A DNA stretch of 64,000 nt from Kibdelosporangium banguiense. Its GTDB lineage: Bacteria; Actinomycetota; Actinomycetes; Mycobacteriales; Pseudonocardiaceae. The notes beneath the pieces are model-generated. The model had not been told where the DNA came from, made no database searches, and worked only from the letters and a program-made list of their open reading frames with translations. A program made the translations under genes and the position numbers. Location: NCBI RefSeq assembly GCF_017876405.1, contig NZ_JAGINW010000001.1:9871203-9935202 (forward strand), given 5' to 3'. Shown here piece by piece: positions 18,001-26,900 of this stretch (the first letter of the stretch is position 1; each line of letters begins with the position of its first letter).

Positions 18001-21000
18001 ACGGCCGATCACGACCCCCAAACACCTCCATCAACGCCTGAGCCTCAATCGGATCCCCGAGTTTGGTGCCGGTGCCATGCGCCTCCACAACATCCACATC
18101 ACACGGCGACAAACCAGCACCCGCCAACGCACGCCGCACCACCCGCACCTGCGACGGACCACTCGGCGCAGTCAAACCATTCGACCCACCATCCGAATTC
18201 ACCGCCGAACCACGCACCACCCCCAACACCCGACCACCACGCCGCACCGCATCCGACAACCGCTCCACCACCAACACACCAACACCCTCACCCCACCCCA
18301 CACCATCCGCACCCACCCCAAACGCCTTACACCGACCATCCACCGCCAACCCACCCTGACGCGAAAACTCCACAAACACCGCCGGCGACGACATCACCGA
18401 CACACCACCCACCACCGCCAACGAACACTCACCACCACGCAACAACCCACCAGCAACATGCAACCCCACCAACGACGACGAACACGCCGTATCCACAGAA
18501 ATCGCAGGCCCCACAAACCCAAACGAATACGCGATTCGGCCGGAAGCCACACTGGCCGCGCTGCCGGTGAGCAACTGACCTTCGACCTCGTCGGGGATTT
18601 CGGTCAGCCGGCTGCCGTAGTCGTTGTACATCACACCCGTAACAACACCAGTCTCCGAACCACGCAACCCACCCGGATCAAACCCAGCATCCTCCAACGC
18701 ATCCCACACCACCTCCAACAACAACCGCTGCTGAGGATCCGTCGCCAACGCCTCCCGAGGACTCATCCCAAAAAACCCAGCATCAAAATCAGCAGCCTCA
18801 TAAAGAAAACCGCCCTGCGCCGTGACCGACGTCCCTGTCCTGGAACGAGTCGGGTCGTGCAGGGCAGCCACCGGCCAGCCGCGGTCGGCCGGGAACCACG
18901 ACACGGCGTCTCGCCCGGCGGCGACCAGGTCCCACAGGTCGGCCGGGGACGTCACACCGCCTGGGTAGCGGCAGGCCATGCCGACGATCGCGAGTGGCTC
19001 GTCAACTGCGACCGGTGCGGTCACCGCCGGGCGGATCGGCTTCTTGTCGGCCAACTGGGCGGTGAGGAACGCACTGAGCGCCGCCGGTGTCGGATGATCG
19101 AAGACAATGCCGGCAGGCAGGGACAGCTCCAGCGCGATCCCCAACCGGTTGCGAAGCTCCAGCGAGGTCAGCGAGTCGACTCCCAGGTCGCTGAACGCGC
19201 GGCCAGGGTCGATCCGGTCCACAGGGTGTCCGAGTACGTCGGCGATGCGGTCGAGCACAAGCGCCTGCACGGCTTTCGCACGTTCCTCGTCGGGCAGGCC
19301 GGCGATGCCGGACCTGGCCGCACGTCGTACGGGGCCGCCGGCAAGGTCGGTGAGCTCGGGCGCCAGCAGCCCGGCACGGGCCAGGTCGGCGAGCACGGCC
19401 CGGTCCCAGCGAGCCGCGACAACATTCGGTTCGGCCGCCGTCAATGCCTGGTCGAACATCGCGAGCGCGTCCTCGGGAGGCATCGGCAACAGGCCACGGA
19501 CCTCTCGCGATCCCATACCGTCGCCGGCCCAGAGCCCCCATGCGATGGAGACAGCCGGGAGCCCTTGGGCCCGGCGTTGCCGGACGAACGCGTCGACAGC
19601 GGCGTTCGCTGCGGCGTACCCACCCTGGCCGGCGCTCCCCACCAGCCCGGCGACCGAGGAGAACACGATATGCAGAGCATCCGGCGCCAGCTCGTGCAGT
19701 GTTTCCAGACCACCGAGTTTCGGGGCGAGCTGGGCGTCGAGCCTGGCCGGGGTCAACGACTCGAGGAGGACGTCGTCGAGGACACCGGCAGCATGCACGA
19801 CAGCGCTCAGGTTGGCGGGCAGAATTTCGTACAACCTGGCCCGATCGGTCACGTCCACGGCGTGTATCCGGATTTTCGCGCCGAGTTCCGCGCCGAACTC
19901 GGCCGTGTGCCCTCGGCGGGACACCAGGAAAAGTTCACGTACACCCCAGGCCCGCACCAGATGCTCGGCGACAGCCCGGCCCAATGCGCCTGTACCACCA
20001 GTGATGAGGACTGGGCCTGCGGCGAGATCCGGACGCGAGCGGGATGCGGACGACTGCACCAACCGAGGAACCAGCACGGCGTCATCACGGACCGCACAAT
20101 GAGCGACGTCCGGCATGCCCCGAACGAGAGTTCCGACGGCCGCGCTCACATCGGAGCCGGCCTGCACCACCGTGATCCGACCGGGCCGCTCGGCCTGGGC
20201 GACACGCACGAGGCCCGAGCCGGCCGCACCGGCGACACTGTCCTCGACAAGGACGACCAGCCGGGTTTCGTCCAAGTCCGTGGCGAACCAGGCATGAAGA
20301 ACGTCGAGCATGTGATGCGGGTCGGAACAGGGCACCAGCACGACCGCTTTGCCGACAGCCTCCGCCAGGTCGGTCACCACGGGAATGCCGTGGCCGACCG
20401 GCCTGCCCAGACTGACCCACCCGGCTGGACCGGCTGGACCGGTGTCTTCGATCGGATGCCAGCCGAGGACCTGCAGCCGGTCGGTGCCACCGAGCGCGTG
20501 TGGATCGGCGGGACGGCAGCGGACCTGTCCTATACGGATGAGCGGCTGACCGTCGGGGTCGCAGACCAGCGTTGTGAACGTGTCCGGACCGACCTGGCGA
20601 TGCCAAGCCTGGCCAACGCGAGCACGCGAGGGGTACAGCTGGACATCAGTGAACACGAACGGCATCAAGGCCTGTCCGCCCGCAGCGGCCGGCAGTGCCT
20701 GTAGGGCGGCGTCAAGCAGCACCGGGTGCACGGTGAATTCGCCGTCGGCTTCCTCCGGCACAGCGATTTCAACGCCTACGGTGTCACCGGCACGCCAGAT
20801 TCTCTGTAGTCCTTGAAAGGCGGGGCCGTAGTCGTAGCCGCGTTCGGCCAAGCGTGGGTAGAGATCATCGACGTCGAGCTGTTCCCCGTCGAACAGCTGG
20901 GCAACGGAAGGCGTCTCTGACGTGAATGCCGCCGCGAGCGTTCCGGTCGCGTGATCGGTCCACTGCCCGTCGTCGTCGCGAGCGCAGACGCGCACGGGAC

Positions 21001-23899
21001 GCAGCCCATCCGAGCGTTCGTCGCCGACCACGACCTGCACCAACAGATCTGAGGCAAGCACCAGCGGGCGTGTCAGCTCAAGTTCATGGATCACGGGGCT
21101 GCCGAACAGAAGACCGGCGGTCGCGACCAATTCGAGCACGACCGCGCCGGCCACGACAGCGGTGCCCAGTACCCGATGGTCGCCCAGCCAGCCACTTCCC
21201 ACCAGCCGCCCCGTCGCGACCCGCTGGGCGCCGCCCAGGACTGCCTCCGCTGTCAGCAATGCGTGCCGGACCGGAACCGCGCCAGGGAACCCGCGGTCAG
21301 TAATGGGATCGAGCCAATACCTGGTGCGTTGGAACGGGTAGCCGGGCAACTCGGCGCGTTGCGCTCCGGTGTCGGTGAAAACGTTGCGCCAGTCGACCTC
21401 GACACCGTTGACCCAGAGCTCAGCCAGCCCGGTGAACAACGCCTCGACGTCACCCAGGCGGCGATGCTGTAATCCCACCACGACCGCATCCGGCGGCAGA
21501 CCATCCGCAGCCAACCCAGCCAGCACCGTATCCGGACCCACCTCCGCAAACCGAGCAATCCCCATCGCCCGCGCGGTATCCACCGCATCAGCAAACCGGA
21601 CCGGTTCACGCACCTGCCGCACCCAATACTCCGGATCCCGCAACTCCCCCGGCTCCACCAGCCGCCCAGTCCGCGTAGAAACCATCGGCACAACCGGATC
21701 CGACGACGACAAGCCCGCCACCACCGCACCGAACTCCGCCAGCATCGGCTCCATCAACACCGAATGAAACCCATGACTCACCGACAACTCGCGTCCCCGA
21801 ACACCTAGCCGTGCGACCACAGCCGCGACATCATCCGCAGCACCGCTAAGCACCACCGACCGCACACCATTCACCGCCGCAACCGACACCAGCCCCGACA
21901 ACACCTTCTCAGCATCAGCCTCACCGACCGGGACCGAAACCATCACCCCACCCGACGGCAAAGCCTGCATCAACCGGCCACGCGCCACCACCAACCGACA
22001 CGCATCCTCCAACGACCACACCCCCACCACACACGCCGCCGCGATTTCTCCGACCGAATGCCCCACCAACACATCCGGCCTCACACCCCACGACTCCAAC
22101 AACCGGAACAACGCCACCTCAAACGCAAACAACCCCGCCTGCGCAAAATCCGTCCGCCCCAACAACCCCACATCCCCATCAACCACCCCGGTCAACGGCT
22201 CCGGCAACAACGGATCCATCACACGACAAACCTCACCCCAAGCCCGAGCGAACACCGGAAACACCGCCCGCAACTCGCGACCCATCCCCCACCGCTGCGG
22301 CCCCTGCCCCGAAAACAACAACCCCACACCAGAACCAGACGCAACCACACCACGAACGATCCGCTCCCCCACCACCACCGCACGATGATCGAACACAGCC
22401 CGCGACAGCAACGAAAAACCCACATCCAACGCACCAGCCTCCACACCGGACAACCCAGCCAACCGCTCATCCAGAGCCTGCCCCGAATGCGCCGACACCA
22501 CCCACGGCACCACCGGCAACACCACCGAACCCACAGATGGTTCCACCACCGGAGCCTGTTCAACAATCACATGCGCATTCGTCCCACTAATCCCAAACGA
22601 CGACACCCCAGCCCGACGCGGCCGCCCCGTCTCCGGCCACACACGAGACTCCGTCAACAACCGCACCGAACCATCCCACTCCACATGCGGCGACGGCTCA
22701 TCCGCATGCAACGTCCGCGGCAACACACCGTGTCGCATCGACTCGATCATCTTGATCACACCGGCGACCCCGGCAGCCGCCTGCGCATGACCGATGTTGG
22801 ACTTCACCGACCCCAACCACAACGGCCGATCACGACCCCCAAACACCTCCAACAAAGCATTCACCTCAATCGGATCCCCCAACTTCGTGCCAGTGCCATG
22901 CCCCTCCACAACATCCACATCACACGGCGACAAACCAGCACCCGCCAACGCACGCCGCACCACCCGCACCTGCGACGGACCACTCGGCGCAGTCAAACCA
23001 TTCGACCCACCATCCGAATTCACCGCCGAACCACGCACCACCCCCAACACACGACCACCACGCCGCACCGCATCCGACAACCGCTCAACAACAAGCACAC
23101 CAGCGCCTTCGGCGAAGCCGGTGCCGTTCGCCCCGGCGCCAAAAGCCTTGCACCGGCCGTCCGGGGCTAGCCCACCTTGCCGGGTGAACTCCACCATGGT
23201 CAGCGGCGACGACATCACCGTCACACCACCCACCACCGCCAACGAACACTCACCACGACGCAACGACTCGCCAGCAACATGTAACGCCACCAACGACGAC
23301 GAACACGCCGTATCCACCGACACAGCCGGCCCCACCAACCCCAACACGTACGCCACCCGACCGGACACGATGCTCGCGGCATTGCCGGTCATCGTGTATC
23401 CCTCGGTCAGCTCCGCATGCTGCTGCACCAGGGGCAGGTAATCGTCGCCCGCCGTGCCGATGAAGACTCCTGTCTCGGTGCCGCGCAACGCGAGTGGATC
23501 AAGCCCGGCGTCTTCCAGCGCGTCCCACACCACCTCCAACAACAACCGCTGCTGAGGATCAGTCGCCAACGCCTCCCGAGGACTCATCCCGAAGAACTCG
23601 GCATCGAAATCAGCGACCCCACGAAGAAAGCCACCCTCTACGGATGCGGAGGTCCCGGCCAGCGCCGTGAGGTCCCAGCCGCGGTCAGTGGGCAGGTCAC
23701 CGATTACGTCCCGGCCGTTGGCCAGCACGTCCCACAACAGTCCGGGCCGGTCCGCCCCTCCGGGAAACCGGCAGGCCATGCCGACGATCGCGAGCGGCTC
23801 GGCGCGCCCGGCCTCCAAGTCCTCGATGCGCTTCTTGGCCTCGCGCAGATCCGCCGTCGCACGCTTGAGGTAGTAGCGGATCTTGTCCTCGTTCGTCAC
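15068..23899 (-). CDS. modular type I polyketide synthase, modules 5 and 6
   Basis: The 2943-residue protein opens with a docking helix (residues 1-32) and carries KS5 (Cys near 198, DTACSSSL), AT5 (GHSVGE near 613, HGFH near 710), DH5 (near 910), KR5 (GGTGALG near 1300, LDD motif, catalytic Tyr in GYAAAN near 1430) and ACP5 (near 1575). Then come KS6 (Cys near 1805), AT6 (GHSVGE, HGFH near 2315), a degenerate KR (about 2536-2816) and ACP6 (near 2895). Both ATs look malonyl-specific. DH5 has HxxxG but Ala in place of the motif Pro. KR6 lacks the Rossmann glycines, LDD and Tyr, so module 6 should leave a beta-ketone. There is no terminal thioesterase and no C-terminal docking domain. The start is GTG behind GGGAG, 29 bases after the previous gene. 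By collinearity it is the last PKS protein. Confidence 0.93.
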   Translation of the reverse strand: MTNEDKIRYYLKRATADLREAKKRIEDLEAGRAEPLAIVGMACRFPGGADRPGLLWDVLANGRDVIGDLPTDRGWDLTALAGTSASVEGGFLRGVADFDAEFFGMSPREALATDPQQRLLLEVVWDALEDAGLDPLALRGTETGVFIGTAGDDYLPLVQQHAELTEGYTMTGNAASIVSGRVAYVLGLVGPAVSVDTACSSSLVALHVAGESLRRGECSLAVVGGVTVMSSPLTMVEFTRQGGLAPDGRCKAFGAGANGTGFAEGAGVLVVERLSDAVRRGGRVLGVVRGSAVNSDGGSNGLTAPSGPSQVRVVRRALAGAGLSPCDVDVVEGHGTGTKLGDPIEVNALLEVFGGRDRPLWLGSVKSNIGHAQAAAGVAGVIKMIESMRHGVLPRTLHADEPSPHVEWDGSVRLLTESRVWPETGRPRRAGVSSFGISGTNAHVIVEQAPVVEPSVGSVVLPVVPWVVSAHSGQALDERLAGLSGVEAGALDVGFSLLSRAVFDHRAVVVGERIVRGVVASGSGVGLLFSGQGPQRWGMGRELRAVFPVFARAWGEVCRVMDPLLPEPLTGVVDGDVGLLGRTDFAQAGLFAFEVALFRLLESWGVRPDVLVGHSVGEIAAACVVGVWSLEDACRLVVARGRLMQALPSGGVMVSVPVGEADAEKVLSGLVSVAAVNGVRSVVLSGAADDVAAVVARLGVRGRELSVSHGFHSVLMEPMLAEFGAVVAGLSSSDPVVPMVSTRTGRLVEPGELRDPEYWVRQVREPVRFADAVDTARAMGIARFAEVGPDTVLAGLAADGLPPDAVVVGLQHRRLGDVEALFTGLAELWVNGVEVDWRNVFTDTGAQRAELPGYPFQRTRYWLDPITDRGFPGAVPVRHALLTAEAVLGGAQRVATGRLVGSGWLGDHRVLGTAVVAGAVVLELVATAGLLFGSPVIHELELTRPLVLASDLLVQVVVGDERSDGLRPVRVCARDDDGQWTDHATGTLAAAFTSETPSVAQLFDGEQLDVDDLYPRLAERGYDYGPAFQGLQRIWRAGDTVGVEIAVPEEADGEFTVHPVLLDAALQALPAAAGGQALMPFVFTDVQLYPSRARVGQAWHRQVGPDTFTTLVCDPDGQPLIRIGQVRCRPADPHALGGTDRLQVLGWHPIEDTGPAGPAGWVSLGRPVGHGIPVVTDLAEAVGKAVVLVPCSDPHHMLDVLHAWFATDLDETRLVVLVEDSVAGAAGSGLVRVAQAERPGRITVVQAGSDVSAAVGTLVRGMPDVAHCAVRDDAVLVPRLVQSSASRSRPDLAAGPVLITGGTGALGRAVAEHLVRAWGVRELFLVSRRGHTAEFGAELGAKIRIHAVDVTDRARLYEILPANLSAVVHAAGVLDDVLLESLTPARLDAQLAPKLGGLETLHELAPDALHIVFSSVAGLVGSAGQGGYAAANAAVDAFVRQRRAQGLPAVSIAWGLWAGDGMGSREVRGLLPMPPEDALAMFDQALTAAEPNVVAARWDRAVLADLARAGLLAPELTDLAGGPVRRAARSGIAGLPDEERAKAVQALVLDRIADVLGHPVDRIDPGRAFSDLGVDSLTSLELRNRLGIALELSLPAGIVFDHPTPAALSAFLTAQLADKKPIRPAVTAPVAVDEPLAIVGMACRYPGGVTSPADLWDLVAAGRDAVSWFPADRGWPVAALHDPTRSRTGTSVTAQGGFLYEAADFDAGFFGMSPREALATDPQQRLLLEVVWDALEDAGFDPGGLRGSETGVVTGVMYNDYGSRLTEIPDEVEGQLLTGSAASVASGRIAYSFGFVGPAISVDTACSSSLVGLHVAGGLLRGGECSLAVVGGVSVMSSPAVFVEFSRQGGLAVDGRCKAFGVGADGVGWGEGVGVLVVERLSDAVRRGGRVLGVVRGSAVNSDGGSNGLTAPSGPSQVRVVRRALAGAGLSPCDVDVVEAHGTGTKLGDPIEAQALMEVFGGRDRPLWLGSVKSNIGHAQAAAGVAGVIKMIESMRHGVLPRTLHADEPSPHVEWDGSVRLLTESRVWPETGRPRRAGVSSFGISGTNAHVIVEQAPVVEPSVGSVVLPVVPWVVSAHSGQALDERLAGLSGVEAGALDVGFSLLSRAVFDHRAVRVGERFIRGMVSAGTSVGFLFSGQGPQRRGMGRELRAVFPVFARAWGEVCRVMNPLLPEPLTEVVDGNAELLGRTDFAQAGLFAFEVALFRLLESWGVRPDVLVGHSVGEIAAACVAGVWSLEDACRLVVARGRLMQALPSGGVMVSVRVSEADAEKVLFGLVSIAAVNGARSVVLSGTADAVDQVVARLGVPGRKLSVSHGFHSVLMEPMLAEFGAVVAGLSPSDPVVPMVSTRTGRLVEPGELRDPEYWVRQVREPVRFADAVDTARAMGITRFAEIGPDTVLATLAGDGLSAGAVVAGLQHRRVADVEALFTGLAELWVNGVEVDWRDVFTDTGAQRVALPGYPFQRTRYWLDPEPAKSAGPDEELWRAVDDDDLDSLLDGGEDLAAARAMLRSWRHRLTEESIVDRMRRRTDWVAYTRLSVRGPAGRWLLIGAAGDPVIDQCRHALSVDGVEVIIVAPGAEYDQDVQGVLAANVDVDLTGFDVPTWVVTAGAIGAVPGDEPPEPATARQWAEAQAWPVTGVIDLQAAPSRPDDQASLLRRLLDGDGGTFAVRDSGVFTPRLVPAAPPSAHRRWRGQTVLLVAESDTAGPLAKLLARRGAAGLVVVSDRQEHLELDLPVETFAVAPAELTEWDGRTELKRFLDRTTVTAVVYAAGPVEPAEVLDQYTAGLPFTLVSLDPVAYAGHAALVARRGNGSAIAVLGQQDLTEVMLGRLLDYEDPAVALVPDRPAESTVVEADEPVDPETRLLRLVRTEVADVLGHPEADAVAPDADLAELGMSSLTAVDLRKRLVVATGLDIPASVAFDYTTPRALAGYLVAELDAKET
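16490..18805 (-). repeat. recombined KS-AT block, module 6 copy
   Basis: This stretch is nearly identical in DNA to 33505-35835 (module 3) and in large part to 21380-23090 (module 5). From about 17350 to 18090 I saw no mismatch with module 3. Inside the block the coding strand is unusually rich in G and T, with TTT, TTG and GTG codons, unlike the flanking reductive domains. Confidence 0.85.
21380..23090 (-). repeat. recombined KS-AT block, module 5 copy
   Basis: Bases 21387-22166 match 33578-34357 (module 3) with no mismatch or indel that I could find, including at silent positions. Further right, to about 23090, it matches both other copies closely. Shorter shared patches continue near 23205-23370 and 23510-23600. 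Confidence 0.85.
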
Positions 23900-23928
23900 T
23901 CGCTTGCTCCCTGCCCGCGGGCGGTGGC

Positions 23929-26900
23929 TCAGCTGATGCCGAGCTCGGTCTCCAGCACGTCGAAGATTTCGTCATCAGTGGCCGACATCAGGTCGTCCGG
24001 CTTCCCGGCGCCACCCCAGTGCCGTACCAGCTCCCGCAGCCGGGCGGCCACCCTGGCCCGGTCCTCCGCGGCGGTGACCCGCCCGAGCAACTGCTCCAGC
24101 CGGTCGGCTTCGGCCAGCACCGGCGCGACGGGATCGCTGGACGTGCCCACCAACAGGCCGGTCAGGTGAGCGGCGAGCGCGGCCGGTGTCGGATGGTCGA
24201 ACAACAGCGTGGCGGGCAACGACAGCCCGATCGCCGCGGCGAGCCGGTTGCGTAGTTCGACGGCGGTCAGCGAGTCGAAGCCGAGTTCCTTGAAGGCCCG
24301 GTCCTCGCGGACCGCCGTACCGCGGAGATGACCGAGCACTGTGGACACTTGGCTGGTGACGAACGACTGTACCAGCTCTTGCGCTTTCTCCGGCGACGCT
24401 GATCGAATGGCGTCCAGTGCCGTATCACCCACGTCGCTCCGGCGCTGAGCCACGAGACTCGACAGCACCGCGGGCAAGGTACCGGCGCGTGCTTGCTCGC
24501 CCAGGGCCGCGAGATCCCACTGTACCGGCAGCACCACCGGACCAGGCGAGTCCAGCAGACGATCGAACAGCTCAAGGCCCTGCTCAACGGACAACGGCCG
24601 CACGCCCAGCCGAGCCAACCGGTCACGGTCCTCATCGGACAGCGCGGCGGCCATGCCGTGTTCATCAGTCCACAAGCCCCAGGCGGCTGACACAGCGGGC
24701 AATCCCTGCGACCGCAGCAGCCGCGCGAGGCTGTCCGACGCGGAGTTCGCCGCGGCGTAAGCACTCTGACCGGCGGTGCCGAGCACGCCCGCCACCGACG
24801 AGAAGATCACGAAAGCCGAGAGGTCGTGCGCGTGGCTGAGCTCGGCCAACAGGGCAGCACCACCGATCTTCGGAGCAAGCACTCCACGCACCTGCTCGGG
24901 CGTCATGGTGGTGACCAGGCCGTCGTCGAGGACACCCGCCGTGTGCACGACTGCGGTCAGCTCGGGCTGGACGATCGCGGTCATCTGGTCCCGATCCGCG
25001 ACATCGGCGGCGTGCACCTCGACATCCGCACCGAGCGCCCGAATCCGTGCGACGAGTTCCTCGGCGCCCGGAGCGGCCATCCCCCGCCTGGACACAAGCA
25101 CGAGGCGCCGGGCGCCCTGCTTCGCCAGGTGCTCGGCGACAAGCCCGCCCAGCCCACCTGTACCACCGGTGACCAGAACGGTGTCGAGATCCGCCCGCCG
25201 AGGTGGGATCAGCACCACCTTGCCGGTGTGCCGCGCCTGCCCGAGCACCCGAAACGCCTCGACAGCACGCGGCAAAGGCCACGTGCGCACCGGCAGCGGC
25301 CGGAGCACGCCCTGCTCGAACAGCTCCGACAGGGCACGGAGGCGCTTGCCGAGCAGGTCCGGGGCCAGGGCCGACAGGTCGAAGGCCCGGTAGCGCACCC
25401 CGGGGAAGCGCTGGGAGACCTCCTCCGGGCTGCGCAGGTCGGTCCGGCCCAGTTCGATGAACCGGCCACGGACGTCCAAAAGAGACAGTGAGGCGTCGGT
25501 GAACTCGCCGGCGAGCGAGTTCAGCACCACGTCGACCCCGGTGGCGAACTCACCGACGAAGTCGAGGTTCCGCGACGACGCGACTCGCTCCACGCCTAGC
25601 GAACGGACCACGTCGTGCTTGGGCGGGCTGGCGGTGGCATACACCTCGGCACCGAGATAACGGCACAGCTGAACCGCCGCCATGCCCACTCCACCGGCCG
25701 CGGCGTGCACCAGCACTCGCTGTCCATTCCGGACACCAGCGAGGTCGATCAGCCCGTGGTAAGCGGTCAGGTACGCCACGGGAACACCGGCCGCTTCAGC
25801 GAACGACCAGCCGTCGGGGACAGGCACCATCAACCGCGCGTCCGCGACGACCGTTGGAGCGAACGCGCCGGGAACCATCCCCATCACCCGGTCCCCCGGC
25901 GCGAATCCGGTCACTCCCTCGCCGATCTGGGTGACCACGCCCGCGCACTCACCACCCAGCTCAGGCGCCTCACCCGGGTACATGCCGAGCACCGAAAGGA
26001 CATCGCGGAAGTTCACACCGCACGCCCGTACTTCGATCCGCAGCATGCCGGGCGGCAGGGGATCCACCGGCTCTGCCGGGACCAGCGCCAGCGTGTCGAA
26101 AGTGCCCTTGTCCACGGCGTGCAGTCGCCAATTGCCGTCCTCGGGCGGGACCAACTGGGTCCCCAGATCAGCGATCCCGATGCGGGGCACGCGTGCCGCG
26201 CCTTCGGAGAGGTCCAGCTCCGGCTCACCCGACGCCGCCGCCGCACGCAGGTCCGCCATCGAGCCCGGATGGCCACCGGTGTGCACCAGCGTCAACCGGC
26301 CGGGGTGTTCGGTCTGGGCACTGCGGACCAGCCCGGCGACCGCGGCCCCGGCGGGCGAATCCCCCACCAGGACAACCAGCCTGGTGCGCTCCTGCTGAGC
26401 GTCGCCGAGGAAGTCCCGCACGACCCTCAGCGCCTCGGTGGCCGCCTCAGCGGGGTCGTCACCGGTCGCCGTCCACACCACCACATCAGTCTCGGTTGAC
26501 GGCAACTCGACAGGTTGCCAGGTCACGGTATACAACGGCGATCCGAAATCGTGCCGGTCCGCTGGACGCATCGAAATCCGGCCGAACGTGACGACCGGGG
26601 TGCCGTCGTCGGCTGCCGCGACCAGGCTCACCGCGTCCGGGCCGACGGGGGTGATCCGCACCCGCAGGCGCCGGGCGGCAGTCGGGCGCACGTTCACGTC
26701 GGCGAACGAGAACGGCAACAGCAACCGATCACCGTCACTGGTGGCCAGCACAGCGTGCAGGGTCGCGTCGAGCAATGCCGGGTGGACGAGGAATCCCTCG
26801 GTCTCCACATCGGCGGGCAAGGCGATGTCGGCGACAAGCTCGTCACCGCAACGCAGAACACGTTCAAGGCACTGGAAAACCGGTCCATACCCATAGCCGA

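Noticed and set aside
15491..20704. Very long open frame on the plus strand opposite PKS modules 5-6
   Set aside because: It mirrors the PKS coding strand in high-GC DNA, is rich in His, Arg, Pro and Thr from antisense of Val/Gly codons, and matches no family. The minus-strand PKS is certain.
16490..23090. Shared blocks as IS elements or CRISPR-like repeats
   Set aside because: They lie in frame within KS and AT domains and differ only as paralogous modules do.
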